Notes under the pieces: model-generated
What the model was told of the DNA's origin: nothing
Databases searched by the model: none
The model's input: the letters and a program-made list of their open reading frames with translations, nothing else
Program-made: the position numbers and the translations under genes
Part shown: positions 43,893 to 52,770 of the stretch, piece after piece
How the letters are laid out: each line of letters begins with the position of its first letter
Numbering within the stretch: the stretch's first letter is position 1
DNA from: Lysinibacillus sp. B2A1
Lineage (GTDB): Bacteria; Bacillota; Bacilli; Bacillales_A; Planococcaceae
Length of the DNA stretch: 64,000 bases
NCBI GenBank assembly: GCA_002973635.1
Contig: CP027224.1
Coordinates: forward strand, 1,932,501 to 1,996,500
Direction: 5' to 3'

Positions 43893-46154
43893 TTGCCAGA
43901 AATTGCACGCAAATACAATTTGGTTGTATATTGCTCTGCCTTGTTATTCCTGATTGTTGCGATTTATATTCATACGATTACATTAAAAAACCCATATACT
44001 GGTTTGATGTTCCGCGAAGATGAAGGAACTTGGGTCGTAGCATCTGTTGATCCTGCCGGCAAGGTGAGCGAATGGGACGTCCGCCTCGGTGACAAACTCC
44101 TAACTGTTGATGGCAAAAAGCCAGAAGTAATGAAGCTTGGTGACCGTGCTTATCTGAAGCGATTGGGAGCGCTTCAGTTTGAACGTGAGGGCTTAGGGCG
44201 ATTTGAATTGAGCAGTAATTCGGGGAAGCACGAAATGTATAAGACTTTATTTGTAGCATGTGCGGAACTGGCTCTGCTTGTTATCGGACTAGTTGCTTAT
44301 CGGAACAAGCCCGAATCCTATATGGTGCGCCGCTTTTATGCGTTGAACGTATTTTTGGCAGCTACACTACTATCGGTCTATTCCACAGAGACGGTACTTA
44401 CTGGATTGATGTTGCCTGTCGTTGCAAGTTGGTTGCCATACCTGTTGTTTGCCTTCTTCGTTGCCTTCGTGTTCCGCACGGTTCCAGGATGGGTTGCTTT
44501 TGCGATGGCTACCTATCGGGGACTGGCTGCCTTATTCGCCGTGTATACTATACTCGTCTTCTCACTGGGAGCCATACCTGGGTGGACCCGAAGCGCTCTT
44601 CATACCATTCTGATCGGGACATTACTTGCCATATTCGTCATTGCTATCGTGTATTGGCGCGGGATGGACCGGGCTGAAAAAAACCGGTTGCTGACCTTTG
44701 TTACTGCGTTGACATTTGGCCTGATGCCTTATCTGTTTCTGTATGCGCTCCCCGATCTGCTATGGGGGGAATACATAGCGTTGCCTGATATGACATTGGC
44801 AGGTCTCATTATCCTTCCTGCTTCCATACTATGGCTGTGGGCTAGACAAAGGCTGCTCGATATCCAATTTTATCTTCCTAGTTTAGTTATTCATGGTTTG
44901 TATGTTGGGCTTGCGTCAATCGTGATTGCGGCACTTATCCGTTCAAATGCATCTATAGTAACACTTTCATTGTGTGGCGCGTTCATTGTCCTGACATTGT
45001 TGCATCGACTCGGCCTTGATAACTTCAAACGGCAGCGGGAGAAACGGGAAAATCGTTTGGATCGTCTGCGGTTGGAGATGTCGATAAGATTTGCCGAGTA
45101 TCGCAATAGCCGTGATTTATTGCGAATGCCTGCAGAGCTTATCCATAGTGTGACAGACATCGAGGGACTCTGCTTCGTTTGGAAACGGGGAAGTGAAACC
45201 ATTATGTATGGAACTGGGCCATTTGTCGAGATGCAGGAGTTAAACCAATTCCAGCAATCCGACCTGAGTGTTTTTGCACAAGTGATGGATCTTGTGCAAC
45301 CCGATGGAATGGTCATTGGTTATTTAGGACTCGGTTCAAAAAAAAATAATACGTCCTTTACATCAGAAGAGCTCAGCTTAATCGACAAAGTAAGGATGGA
45401 AACGGTCCGTTTACTAATGGGTGCAGCCCTACTTGACGAACTACGGGAAGCGAAAAGTGGGCTACCAAAGGAAACCACGGAATATAAACTGCTAGAGGCA
45501 CAGCAGGCAGAGCGGGTGCGAATGTCATATTACTTGCATGATCATGTTTTGCAGAATTTAATCTTTCTTGCACGCGATTTAGAAGAATTACATGATACTG
45601 AACAAAGTGATAAGCAGTTGACTGCTTTATGGTTGAAATGTTTGTACGATACGCAACGCGATATTCGAATGTTGTGCGATGATTTATACCCTCACATTAT
45701 TGATCAGGCAGGGCTAGATGCAGCGCTGCTCTGGCTCGCGCGAACAGTTAAGGAGAATGGAGGGCCAACTATTAAGTTAGAGAACAAGCTACCAGATACG
45801 CTGCCTTCACTATACAAAATGACGATGTTCCGCATTGTGCGTGAACTTGCTAATAATACGGTCAAGCATGCGAGGGCACAGAAGCTAGAGATTCAATTAT
45901 GGGAAATGGACGATGCGTTCTACGGTCAAATTAACGATGACGGCATTGGATTCGATCCAACGAATGTGAGTGGTATTCGGCCCGATTTCCAAGGATTCGG
46001 ACTTGTCACGATCAACAGTCAAATTGTCCAATTTGGAGGCGATATCAAGATTGACTCAGGAGCTGAACGTGGAACGATTGTCCGCATTAGGCTTCCGAAA
46101 CAGGGAGGTGAAGTAAACTATGAAACAGCCAATCAAGGTGCTGCTACTCGATGA
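43893..46154 (+). CDS. ComP-like membrane histidine kinase with PDZ-like domain
   Basis: The 753-residue kinase starts at TTG 43893 behind GTGAGGTGA. A transmembrane helix (about 8-28) is followed by a PDZ-like domain (VASVDPAGKVSEWDVRLGDKLL, about 45-110), then about eight more helices to residue 360, a GAF-like linker, the HisKA_3 site YYLHDHVLQNL with phospho-accepting His near 549, and a HATPase domain (RELANNTVKHAR, DDGIGFD, GFGLVTI). The plan is that of ComP, the pheromone receptor of Bacillus competence. It overlaps the response regulator gene by 35 bases. The DNA is richer in G+C than neighbours. Confidence 0.85.
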   Translation: MPEIARKYNLVVYCSALLFLIVAIYIHTITLKNPYTGLMFREDEGTWVVASVDPAGKVSEWDVRLGDKLLTVDGKKPEVMKLGDRAYLKRLGALQFEREGLGRFELSSNSGKHEMYKTLFVACAELALLVIGLVAYRNKPESYMVRRFYALNVFLAATLLSVYSTETVLTGLMLPVVASWLPYLLFAFFVAFVFRTVPGWVAFAMATYRGLAALFAVYTILVFSLGAIPGWTRSALHTILIGTLLAIFVIAIVYWRGMDRAEKNRLLTFVTALTFGLMPYLFLYALPDLLWGEYIALPDMTLAGLIILPASILWLWARQRLLDIQFYLPSLVIHGLYVGLASIVIAALIRSNASIVTLSLCGAFIVLTLLHRLGLDNFKRQREKRENRLDRLRLEMSIRFAEYRNSRDLLRMPAELIHSVTDIEGLCFVWKRGSETIMYGTGPFVEMQELNQFQQSDLSVFAQVMDLVQPDGMVIGYLGLGSKKNNTSFTSEELSLIDKVRMETVRLLMGAALLDELREAKSGLPKETTEYKLLEAQQAERVRMSYYLHDHVLQNLIFLARDLEELHDTEQSDKQLTALWLKCLYDTQRDIRMLCDDLYPHIIDQAGLDAALLWLARTVKENGGPTIKLENKLPDTLPSLYKMTMFRIVRELANNTVKHARAQKLEIQLWEMDDAFYGQINDDGIGFDPTNVSGIRPDFQGFGLVTINSQIVQFGGDIKIDSGAERGTIVRIRLPKQGGEVNYETANQGAATR

Positions 46155-46743
46155 TCATCCGCTTGTCATGGAGGGTTTGAAGAATCGACTTGAGCGTGAG
46201 CAGGATATGTTGGTTGTAGGAACGTTTAATGAACCTCACGAGGTACTTAAACGTATGGGTGCACTAAAGCCAGATGTTGCCGTTATTGATATTTCAATGC
46301 CAGGTATGACGGGATTCGACTTGGTGATAGAAATAAAGAGAACATACGATACGGCAATCAAGTTGATTGTGTTGTCAGGTTACGTCTACGATGAATATGT
46401 GCATAAGGCTTATGAGATAGGAATTCACGCTTATTTATCCAAACAGGCAACCTACCCGCAAATTATAAACGCCATTCGGCAGAGTATGCTTGGGCTGCGG
46501 ATCGTACCAGAGAAAATGACTACTTTACCAAGAGCTGACCAATTGACACCAACAGAGAAGGAAGTACTAAAGCAAATCGCACTAGAGAAGACCAATAAGG
46601 AAATTGCTAGGGAATTAGCGATGAGCCAGCGAACTGTAGAATACCATATGGCAGCTATTAACCAAAAGCTCGATGTAAAGACGAGGGTTGGGGCGGTAGC
46701 AAAAGGCTATGAGATGGGATTGCTAGAACGTCTATATGACTAA
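46120..46743 (+). CDS. ComA/NarL-family response regulator
   Basis: The 207-residue protein has a receiver domain with acidic pocket LLLDDHP, phospho-acceptor D57 (VAVIDISMPG), and a LuxR-type helix-turn-helix (LTPTEKEVLKQIALEKTNKEIARELAMSQRTVEYH). It is the partner of the overlapping ComP-like kinase and should act as a transcription activator. Start ATG 46120 behind GGGAGGTGA. No ComX or ComQ gene lies beside the pair. Confidence 0.9.
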   Translation: MKQPIKVLLLDDHPLVMEGLKNRLEREQDMLVVGTFNEPHEVLKRMGALKPDVAVIDISMPGMTGFDLVIEIKRTYDTAIKLIVLSGYVYDEYVHKAYEIGIHAYLSKQATYPQIINAIRQSMLGLRIVPEKMTTLPRADQLTPTEKEVLKQIALEKTNKEIARELAMSQRTVEYHMAAINQKLDVKTRVGAVAKGYEMGLLERLYD

Positions 46744-46943
46744 GGCTAGTATTAAGGGAAAACCTCTCTATTAGACTGCCAGTTTTGTAGGTATAGAGAA
46801 TTGATGATGAAACTATTTATATCATTCCACATCTATATTTTTTCGGTATTTAAGTATGAACAAACGATCGCCAGTTGCACTAAACGTGATGCCGGCGTGT
46901 TTTTTTATAAGCTAATCCAAAGATTGATGAAGCTACAAATTTA

Positions 46944-46982
46944 TTAAAAACCACTTTCAGTTACAGTTACTGGAAAGTGGTT
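46944..46982 (-). terminator. Terminator of the merR2 gene
   Basis: AACCACTTTC (46949-46958) pairs with GAAAGTGGTT (46973-46982); on the minus strand TTTTT follows. The stem overlaps the last codons of the gene. Between 46744 and 46940 no gene is visible. Confidence 0.7.
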
Positions 46983-47698
46983 CTTTTATGAAACAAAGCT
47001 AATGTATCTTTGGCACCTGCTATAGCTTCTAGTAATGATTTACCTAATTGGTCCGTTACTGACACAATATCTTCTTCATCTGTTGGTGTATTTAAAATCG
47101 CCACAATATTAGGGCTTGGTTGTTGGATTTGTTTGAGTAAACGTAAAATGGCATTCATTGAGTAATGGGCATTTCTTAAACTACGAATGACTCGTAGCTG
47201 CTCAAGTTCCCTTTCACCATATGCTCTGTTACCGTTGTCTAGTCTCGGAACTGTAATGAGTCCGTTGCGTTCCCAATTCCTAATAACTTCAGATGTAATA
47301 TCTAATAGCTGTGCTGCCTCCTTTCGAGAATAAGTGCGTGTATTGACAGTAGGACATTCTTTCAACCATTTCTCCACAATTCTTGTAGCAGACAAGGCAT
47401 GAACATATTCTCGTTCTAAATTGGTCAGATAGTCTATTGTTAGTTTTTCAGCCTGCGCAAAATTTTCTTTTCCACAAGCATATACAATTGAACGAGCTCT
47501 TTTCCGAATATCCCCTTGTACAATTTCACACTGAAAGAGCGTCCGTGCGACCATTAACTGAAATAAATGGGTGTCTGAATAAATACGATAGCCATTTGCT
47601 TGTCTTGGTACAGGAGAGATAAAACACCATTTCTCATAAATGCGCACAGTGTTTGGGTGTACCCCAACAAGTGTTGCGATTTCTTTTGTTTTGTACAT
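46967..47698 (-). CDS. Regulator with two MerR-type DNA-binding domains
   Basis: From ATG 47698 the 243-residue protein carries a MerR helix-turn-helix at the N-terminus (YKTKEIATLVGVHPNTVRIYE) and a second complete one from about residue 120 (TYSRKEAAQLLDITSEVIRNWER...LDNGNRAYGERELEQLRVI). Ordinary MerR proteins have one. It follows the ABC permease by 9 bases and probably regulates the exporter operon. The start is chosen by the AGGTGTG site in the end of the permease gene. Confidence 0.82.
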   Translation of the reverse strand: MYKTKEIATLVGVHPNTVRIYEKWCFISPVPRQANGYRIYSDTHLFQLMVARTLFQCEIVQGDIRKRARSIVYACGKENFAQAEKLTIDYLTNLEREYVHALSATRIVEKWLKECPTVNTRTYSRKEAAQLLDITSEVIRNWERNGLITVPRLDNGNRAYGERELEQLRVIRSLRNAHYSMNAILRLLKQIQQPSPNIVAILNTPTDEEDIVSVTDQLGKSLLEAIAGAKDTLALFHKRTTFQ

Positions 47699-47707
47699 CA
47701 GACACAC

Positions 47708-48442
47708 CTACTTCCATTTAAAGAATTTAATCGCTCCACATAAACCGATTATAATGCATAGAGCTAAAATCATGATATGGAATAGACCATCAGTTAGTGG
47801 CTCCCCTGTACTTGCCTGTTTCAATAAGTGAATACCATGAGAAAGTGGCAAAATATCCATCACCCATTGGAAGAATCGAGGCATAACCTCATACGGAATC
47901 GTTGCTCCTGAAAACAGTAACATCGTGAAGTAAGCAACAGAGCTCCAAACATTTGCTGACTTTTGGTCAGGTACTAAGCTTCCAATGAAAATTCCGATAC
48001 TATACATCGCTATAATGACAAAAGTGTATACCAAAAGGAATATACCCCAGGAGCCTTTTAGTTCATAATCAAATAAAAAATGATAAACAATTGTGACACC
48101 GATAAAGGAAACAATTGCTGAAGAAAGTTGAATTAGTCCTTGGGCAAATAGAATTTGGAGAGGGGATACAGGTGTCACTTGAAATCGCTTTAAAATCCCT
48201 CGGTGACGGTAATCTGCAATGGTCAGTGGTACACCCATAACCCCTGTTGCAAGTACACCAATTGTAATTACAGCTGCGTACGATAATTCAAAGTTAGATG
48301 CACCAGCTATACCGTCCTTACTCAGTAAATAACCAAATAGGGTAGCTAATATAATAGGAAAGCAGATTCCAAAAATGAGAATATCAATGCCCTTCCAAAC
48401 GAGCTTGCCCTCTATTTTTAAAAAGGTTAGAAATGTACTCAT
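47708..48442 (-). CDS. ABC-2 type exporter permease
   Basis: The 244-residue protein has six transmembrane helices and the ABC-2 pattern of drug or bacteriocin exporters (GVPLTIADYRHRGILKRFQVTP). From ATG 48442 it overlaps the ATPase stop (ATGA) and uses GAGGAGGATT in the ATPase end. Its ATPase partner is disrupted, so the exporter is probably inactive unless another ATPase serves it. Confidence 0.86.
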   Translation of the reverse strand: MSTFLTFLKIEGKLVWKGIDILIFGICFPIILATLFGYLLSKDGIAGASNFELSYAAVITIGVLATGVMGVPLTIADYRHRGILKRFQVTPVSPLQILFAQGLIQLSSAIVSFIGVTIVYHFLFDYELKGSWGIFLLVYTFVIIAMYSIGIFIGSLVPDQKSANVWSSVAYFTMLLFSGATIPYEVMPRFFQWVMDILPLSHGIHLLKQASTGEPLTDGLFHIMILALCIIIGLCGAIKFFKWK

Positions 48443-49058
48443 ACCCAATCCTCCTCGCCAGCAAAATATAGGTACGCATTTTCTAGCGTGGCTTTCTTAC
48501 TTACATGGATTACTTCTTGGATTGTGCCATGAAAGACCGTTTTGCCTTCTTTTAAAATTAAAATTTTATCACATAACGCCTCCACCTCGTCCATGTAGTG
48601 CGATGTTAGGACAATTGCCAGACCTTTTTCTTTCATTGCTAAAAGCTGTTTCCAAAGCATACGCCTAGCCTTTGTATCTAATCCTGTTGTAAGCTCATCA
48701 AGGAAAACAAGCTTAGGATTTGAAATTAATGCTAGTAACACCGCTAAGCGTTGACGTTCACCTCCTGAAAGAGATTTCACAAGTTGAGTTTCCTTTCCAA
48801 CTAGACCAAATGTCTGTAAGAGTAGAGGTACATCAGCAGTTTGTTTATAAAGCGATTCCCATTGCTCACATGCCTCACGCACCGTTAATCCTTCTTGGAA
48901 ATTTGTTTCTTGAAACTGTACACCTACCTCTTGAAAGACTTCCTTGCGATGGAGAATTGGTGACTTTCCGAGCATTGTGAGCTCTTGGTAATTACTTTTT
49001 TCAATACCGAGCACTGCTGCAATAGTAGAGGATTTCCCTGCACCGTTTGCCCCAAGTA

Positions 49059-49069
49059 AGCCAATTACC
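49059..49069. repeat. Target site duplication, left copy
   Basis: AGCCAATTACC, identical to 50680-50690, directly abuts the IS end. Confidence 0.9.
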
Positions 49070-50679
49070 CATAGCTGTCAACTTAAGATTTCTACACATC
49101 TAATCAAATGATTTTATAATTAGAAATGATAGGTTTCATTTATCGTTAAAATGGGAAAAAGTATTTTAGACATATCTAAATAAACCCCTCTAGGTGAGTT
49201 GGTTATATTTGGATATTTTACGTGAATTGAAGGCGTTGAAAGGCTGTTCCTTTGGTGGACTTTGATTTCCGGGCCGTCTTGAGCAGGAACTCGGTGGTCA
49301 AATGGATAAAGTCTTTCAATCCCTTCTCTTTTTTTATGCATTCTTCATATAGCTTCGGTAAAATCTCTGTCGCGATACTACGAATGGCCACCATCTCACT
49401 AATTTCTATGCCCTTCTCCTTCCAGATGAAGTTTCTTATTTGATAGGCCATCAATTGACTAATAAAATAAACTAGGATGGTCCCATATAAATGACAAAGC
49501 CACCTGTCTTTCTTCATCACTTTGAAGTGGTTGATGCCTAAATCAGATTTCCACACTTTAAAATGCAACTCAATTTGCCAACGTAAGCGATACAATTCCA
49601 TGATATGACGAGCAGACATCCACTCTGGCAGATTCGTCATATAAATCGTAATGCCTGCTAAATCACGTACCACTTGTTTGGGCACCTTTCCTGATTTCTG
49701 GGCTCGTCGATTAATTTTTTTGATGTGTTGCGCTTTCCCCTGCTCATCATGGGAAAAAATAATACAACGAGCTGGAAAATGAGCATCCCGTCCAAAATGA
49801 ACACCCTCTAATTCTAAAAGTTCCTCTGGTAGTAACTTTTTACAAAGTGCCACGAAATCAATGCGATGATAAAGACTACTTTGAATAACCTCACCATTTG
49901 AGTGATAGGAAGGAAATAGATTTTCGAAAGCGGCATACGCATCTGTCCGTATTTTTGTAATAAAAAAACCCTTTTTTTCCTCGATTTTTTTTAATTGTTC
50001 GAAGTTAAAATAACCCAAATCTTGTAGACAAAGTTCATGTTCTGTCAGAAACGGAATCCGCATGGCACCTACTTTCGCATCATTCATTCGGTGAAAAGCA
50101 ACGTGAAGAAATGTCGATTGACCGGATAAGAGATCCAATTCAAATTGAATTTTGGCGGATGCTTGTTTGGTTTTTTGAGCGCGCTTTTGAAAACGATCTG
50201 GTACACTAACTGTGGTGGAATCAAGTACCCGAATACTGGTAAATGGCCATGGTTCAGACAGAGAGAGCGAAGAAAAAGATAGTTGATGTTGTGCCCATAC
50301 GAATTCTTGAATGAGTCGTTGTAAAAAAGCCGTGGCTTCCGGGGTAAATTTTTTATCCATGGCTGCCCGACTAATGGAAATGGCTTGTTTCATTTGTAAG
50401 GTTGTGCATAACTCTTGGATTGAGCAATCTGCTAAATTCCCATGGACATGAAACAATAAGGATAGGAAGTCACTCGCAGAGACTAGTCGCTTTCTTTGAA
50501 TAAAACCCGTTTCTTTGGCTATTTCATCTACTCTTTCAGGACAAATGACTTCAAATAGCTTTTGGAGTAATTGTATATGTTTCGGTGTCGACATCAAAAG
50601 CACCCCTTCCCAAAAAAGTTTTGTATATATCTATACCACTTTTTAGAAGAAGTACACATTTCTTAAGTTGACAGCTATG
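49070..50679 (-). mobile_element. Complete IS4-family (IS231-like) insertion sequence
   Basis: The 1,610-bp element has perfect 19-bp inverted ends (CATAGCTGTCAACTTAAGA) and an 11-bp target duplication, the size usual for IS231-type elements. It contains one transposase gene. The perfect ends and duplication indicate a recent, probably still mobile insertion. Confidence 0.92.
49218..50594 (-). CDS. IS4-family DDE transposase
   Basis: The transposase (458 residues from ATG 50594, behind GGAAGGGG) has catalytic segments IRVLDSTTVSVPD (first Asp), ITKIRTDAYAAF (second Asp region) and YRLRWQIELHFKVWK, the Y-x2-R-x3-E-x6-K signature of IS4 elements. The frame is intact. Confidence 0.92.
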   Translation of the reverse strand: MSTPKHIQLLQKLFEVICPERVDEIAKETGFIQRKRLVSASDFLSLLFHVHGNLADCSIQELCTTLQMKQAISISRAAMDKKFTPEATAFLQRLIQEFVWAQHQLSFSSLSLSEPWPFTSIRVLDSTTVSVPDRFQKRAQKTKQASAKIQFELDLLSGQSTFLHVAFHRMNDAKVGAMRIPFLTEHELCLQDLGYFNFEQLKKIEEKKGFFITKIRTDAYAAFENLFPSYHSNGEVIQSSLYHRIDFVALCKKLLPEELLELEGVHFGRDAHFPARCIIFSHDEQGKAQHIKKINRRAQKSGKVPKQVVRDLAGITIYMTNLPEWMSARHIMELYRLRWQIELHFKVWKSDLGINHFKVMKKDRWLCHLYGTILVYFISQLMAYQIRNFIWKEKGIEISEMVAIRSIATEILPKLYEECIKKEKGLKDFIHLTTEFLLKTARKSKSTKGTAFQRLQFT

Positions 50680-50690
50680 AGCCAATTACC
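50680..50690. repeat. Target site duplication, right copy
   Basis: AGCCAATTACC, identical to 49059-49069. Confidence 0.9.
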
Positions 50691-50951
50691 TCCCCAGGCT
50701 TGATGCTAAAACTAATGTTGTCGACAGCTTCCTTAGTACCGTATGTGACGGATAGTTTTTTGACTGTTAAGATCATATTTGTTCCCTCCCTATATAAGGC
50801 TTAGGAAGCTACTATATCAAAGATTGGTGGGGGTGGTGTTATATTGGAGGCTTTTATTTATGTGGATTTTAAATAAAGTATGATAATTTTTTACCAAACA
50901 CTGTTTCACCCCGTAGGATTTATGGTATTGACCTAAAAAAATGGGACAAAC

Positions 50952-51014
50952 AAAAACACCTTTCGTTGAGAAAAGGGTATAAGCATACCCAATACTCAAC
51001 GTAGAGGTGTTTTT
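50952..51014. repeat. Compound hairpin
   Basis: AAAAACACCT with CGTTGAG pairs with CTCAACG and AGGTGTTTTT; inside lies a second hairpin GGGTAT/ATACCC (50975-50990). T and A runs on both sides could make it a terminator in either direction, though no gene is clearly placed to use it. Confidence 0.55.
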
Positions 51015-51091
51015 AACTTGGCTATAGCTGCGATAAATCCGTAAATATTCTTCCATTCTCGGTAGAAAAGTACTTCACTAGTTTAATAAAT

Positions 51092-51146
51092 TTTAAATGC
51101 AATAACCACCTATCAAATGATGCGATAGGTGGTTATTGCATTTAAA
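51092..51146. terminator. 23-bp perfect palindrome after HipA-like operon
   Basis: A left arm of 23 bases (51092-51114, centred on AATAACCACCTATC) is the exact reverse complement of 51124-51146, with a 9-base loop. It ends 9 bases from the stop of the minus-strand gene, so it is probably its terminator; the arms are unusually long and perfect. Confidence 0.7.
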
Positions 51147-51155
51147 TGGTTTAAC

Positions 51156-51557
51156 TTATTGAAACTCTCGAAAATTTGGTTCCTCAGGATAGTATAGCTC
51201 TTTTCGTAAGCAGACATCCCGATGTGTGAGGGTTTCGCCTTTAAAACGTAGCCAAATTTCGTCATCTGCCATGACACCATGAGTTTTACGCACGATGCCC
51301 CAACGATTATAGGCTTGCATTTCCAGTGAAGCCAGTAATTCTTTGGCATTGACCCGAGTAGGGGGGAAAGTTCGCCATTTTAGCCAACGTTCTAGTTCTT
51401 CTAAGGAAATATGCCCCTCCATAGTCGGTGAAAATTGTTTGTTAAAATCATCAATATAGTTAATGACATAAGGTGTGCCACCATTAGCCGGTTTTAACTC
51501 AACATGTGCAATAATGTCATCCATCCACAGCACGTCAAACGACATGTAATCAATCAT
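51156..51557 (-). CDS. Partner protein of HipA-like kinase, unknown
   Basis: The 133-residue soluble protein begins MIDYMSFDVLWMDDIIAHVEL and starts 4 bases before the end of the kinase-like gene (ATGA overlap), so they are co-translated. I do not recognise the family. Trp-rich and charged; no membrane helix. Position suggests an accessory or antidote protein for the kinase, but there is no sequence proof. Confidence 0.6.
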   Translation of the reverse strand: MIDYMSFDVLWMDDIIAHVELKPANGGTPYVINYIDDFNKQFSPTMEGHISLEELERWLKWRTFPPTRVNAKELLASLEMQAYNRWGIVRKTHGVMADDEIWLRFKGETLTHRDVCLRKELYYPEEPNFREFQ

Positions 51558-52357
51558 TTACCTTCACTCCCTTCCATGAATAAATGTTTCAATGTGGGAT
51601 CACGCAACTGTGAAAGTAATACGTCCTTTGAACGGCCAAAATCATACGGTGATTGTTCGATTGCAGCCATTAACTTATCTTTATCGATAAATGGTGGTCC
51701 CTTGTATAGGGCTAGTTGCCTTGCAAAAGATGAATTCAGTGGTTTTGCCTTCACTTTTCGCTTTAAAATCGTTAATGGTTTGCTAGGAGGATAGTCATTT
51801 TCATCAGATAACAGGCTAAGTCCGTTATCGAAAATAGGTGCTAGCTCCCACGTTTTTTCTTTTGGATCATATAAAAATAAAATGTTATTCGTATGCCGGT
51901 CTTCATTTAAAATGAGGGCATCGAAAGCGAAGAGCTGGGCAATCTGTTGGCGTACATCAAGACCTGTAAACTGCTCGACCTGCCCCATTAATTGCTCGAA
52001 TTTTTCTGTAGTAGAAAGTGTGTTGTTATTTGTAATCGGGTCAGTCGAGCTGAAATTTGCTTCAAACAGACGCTCAAGTGTCACTTCCTGTTTTGTACCA
52101 CGAAAGTCTGGTGAATAGCAGCCATCAAATTGCTTATCGTTAGTTAACTGAATAGTACATGGCTGATAGACGACATAGTTTGAGTGATCAAGTGTTGAGC
52201 ATTCAAGCACGAGTGAAGCGAGTACTTCTGCTTGTCCTTCTTATCCGCGTGCATTTTGTTTGACCCACTTGTTGCTGATACGCCATTTCGATTGATCGCC
52301 TTTACTAGAAGTACTAATAATACGTTCAGCATCAATAGGAATATGAATTATTTTCAT
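51554..52357 (-). pseudogene. HipA-like kinase gene with in-frame stop
   Basis: The gene starts at ATG 52357 (MKIIHIPIDAERIIS) and has a TAA at codon 39 (52241-52243); the same frame then continues EGQAEVLASLVLECSTLDHS to the end. The long part has the HipA C-terminal kinase motifs: DALILNEDRHTNNILFLYD (catalytic loop) and LAPIFDNGLSLL (metal-binding DNG). A single change from a Tyr codon would explain the stop. A 218-codon frame restarts at 52210 and includes the catalytic loop, so a shortened protein could still be made. Confidence 0.68.
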
Positions 52358-52467
52358 GTCATCACGTCCCTTTTAATATGAGTTTCTTCTATTATATAGT
52401 GTCATCATCATTTAACGCACGAAAAGTTATCCGTCCAGCATTGAAAATTATAAGGTAAGTAATAATT

Positions 52468-52508
52468 AGAAGACTGTTATTCTAGATATAGAATCCAGTC
52501 TTCTTTTT
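52468..52508 (+). terminator. Orphan intrinsic terminator
   Basis: AGAAGACTG (52468-52476) pairs with CAGTCTTCT (52496-52504), with inner ATTCTA/TAGAAT pairing and T run. No plus-strand gene precedes it within 1.5 kb. The 260 bases from here to the next gene show nothing further. Confidence 0.7.
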
Positions 52509-52770
52509 ATGTTGAAAATGTTCGAATTGTATTGCGTTCTGATTATAGTATGCTCGTAATGAAAGTATAGAAACAATATTTACTGGTAGTATAGGGCAGT
52601 ACAGAAAGTTGTTAGTGACAAGAAGTTAAAAAATAGTTAAATTGGAGTAAGTGGAGGAATATAGTAAGGGTAGTAAAAATTATACATTAGAAAACCTCGC
52701 ACTAAAAGAGCTAGGGCTTAAAGCAATTATAACGAAATTTATTGAAAGGTAAAAAAATAGGTAAATAATT

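Larger units (their letters stand above)
48439..50776 (-). pseudogene. ABC exporter ATPase gene split by an IS element
   Basis: The gene starts at ATG 50776 behind GGAGGGAACA and reads MILTVKKLSVTYGTKEAVDN then FSIKPGEVIG. It is cut after GEVIG and resumes at 49069 with LLGANGAGKSSTIAAVLGIE, so the IS sits just before Walker A. The rest is intact: LSGGERQRLAVLLAL signature, LVFLDELTTGLD Walker B, VLTSHYMDE switch His. Removing the insertion and one 11-bp duplication restores a normal frame. A residual frame of 191 residues (48439-49014) lacks the Walker A site and should not bind ATP properly. Confidence 0.88.
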
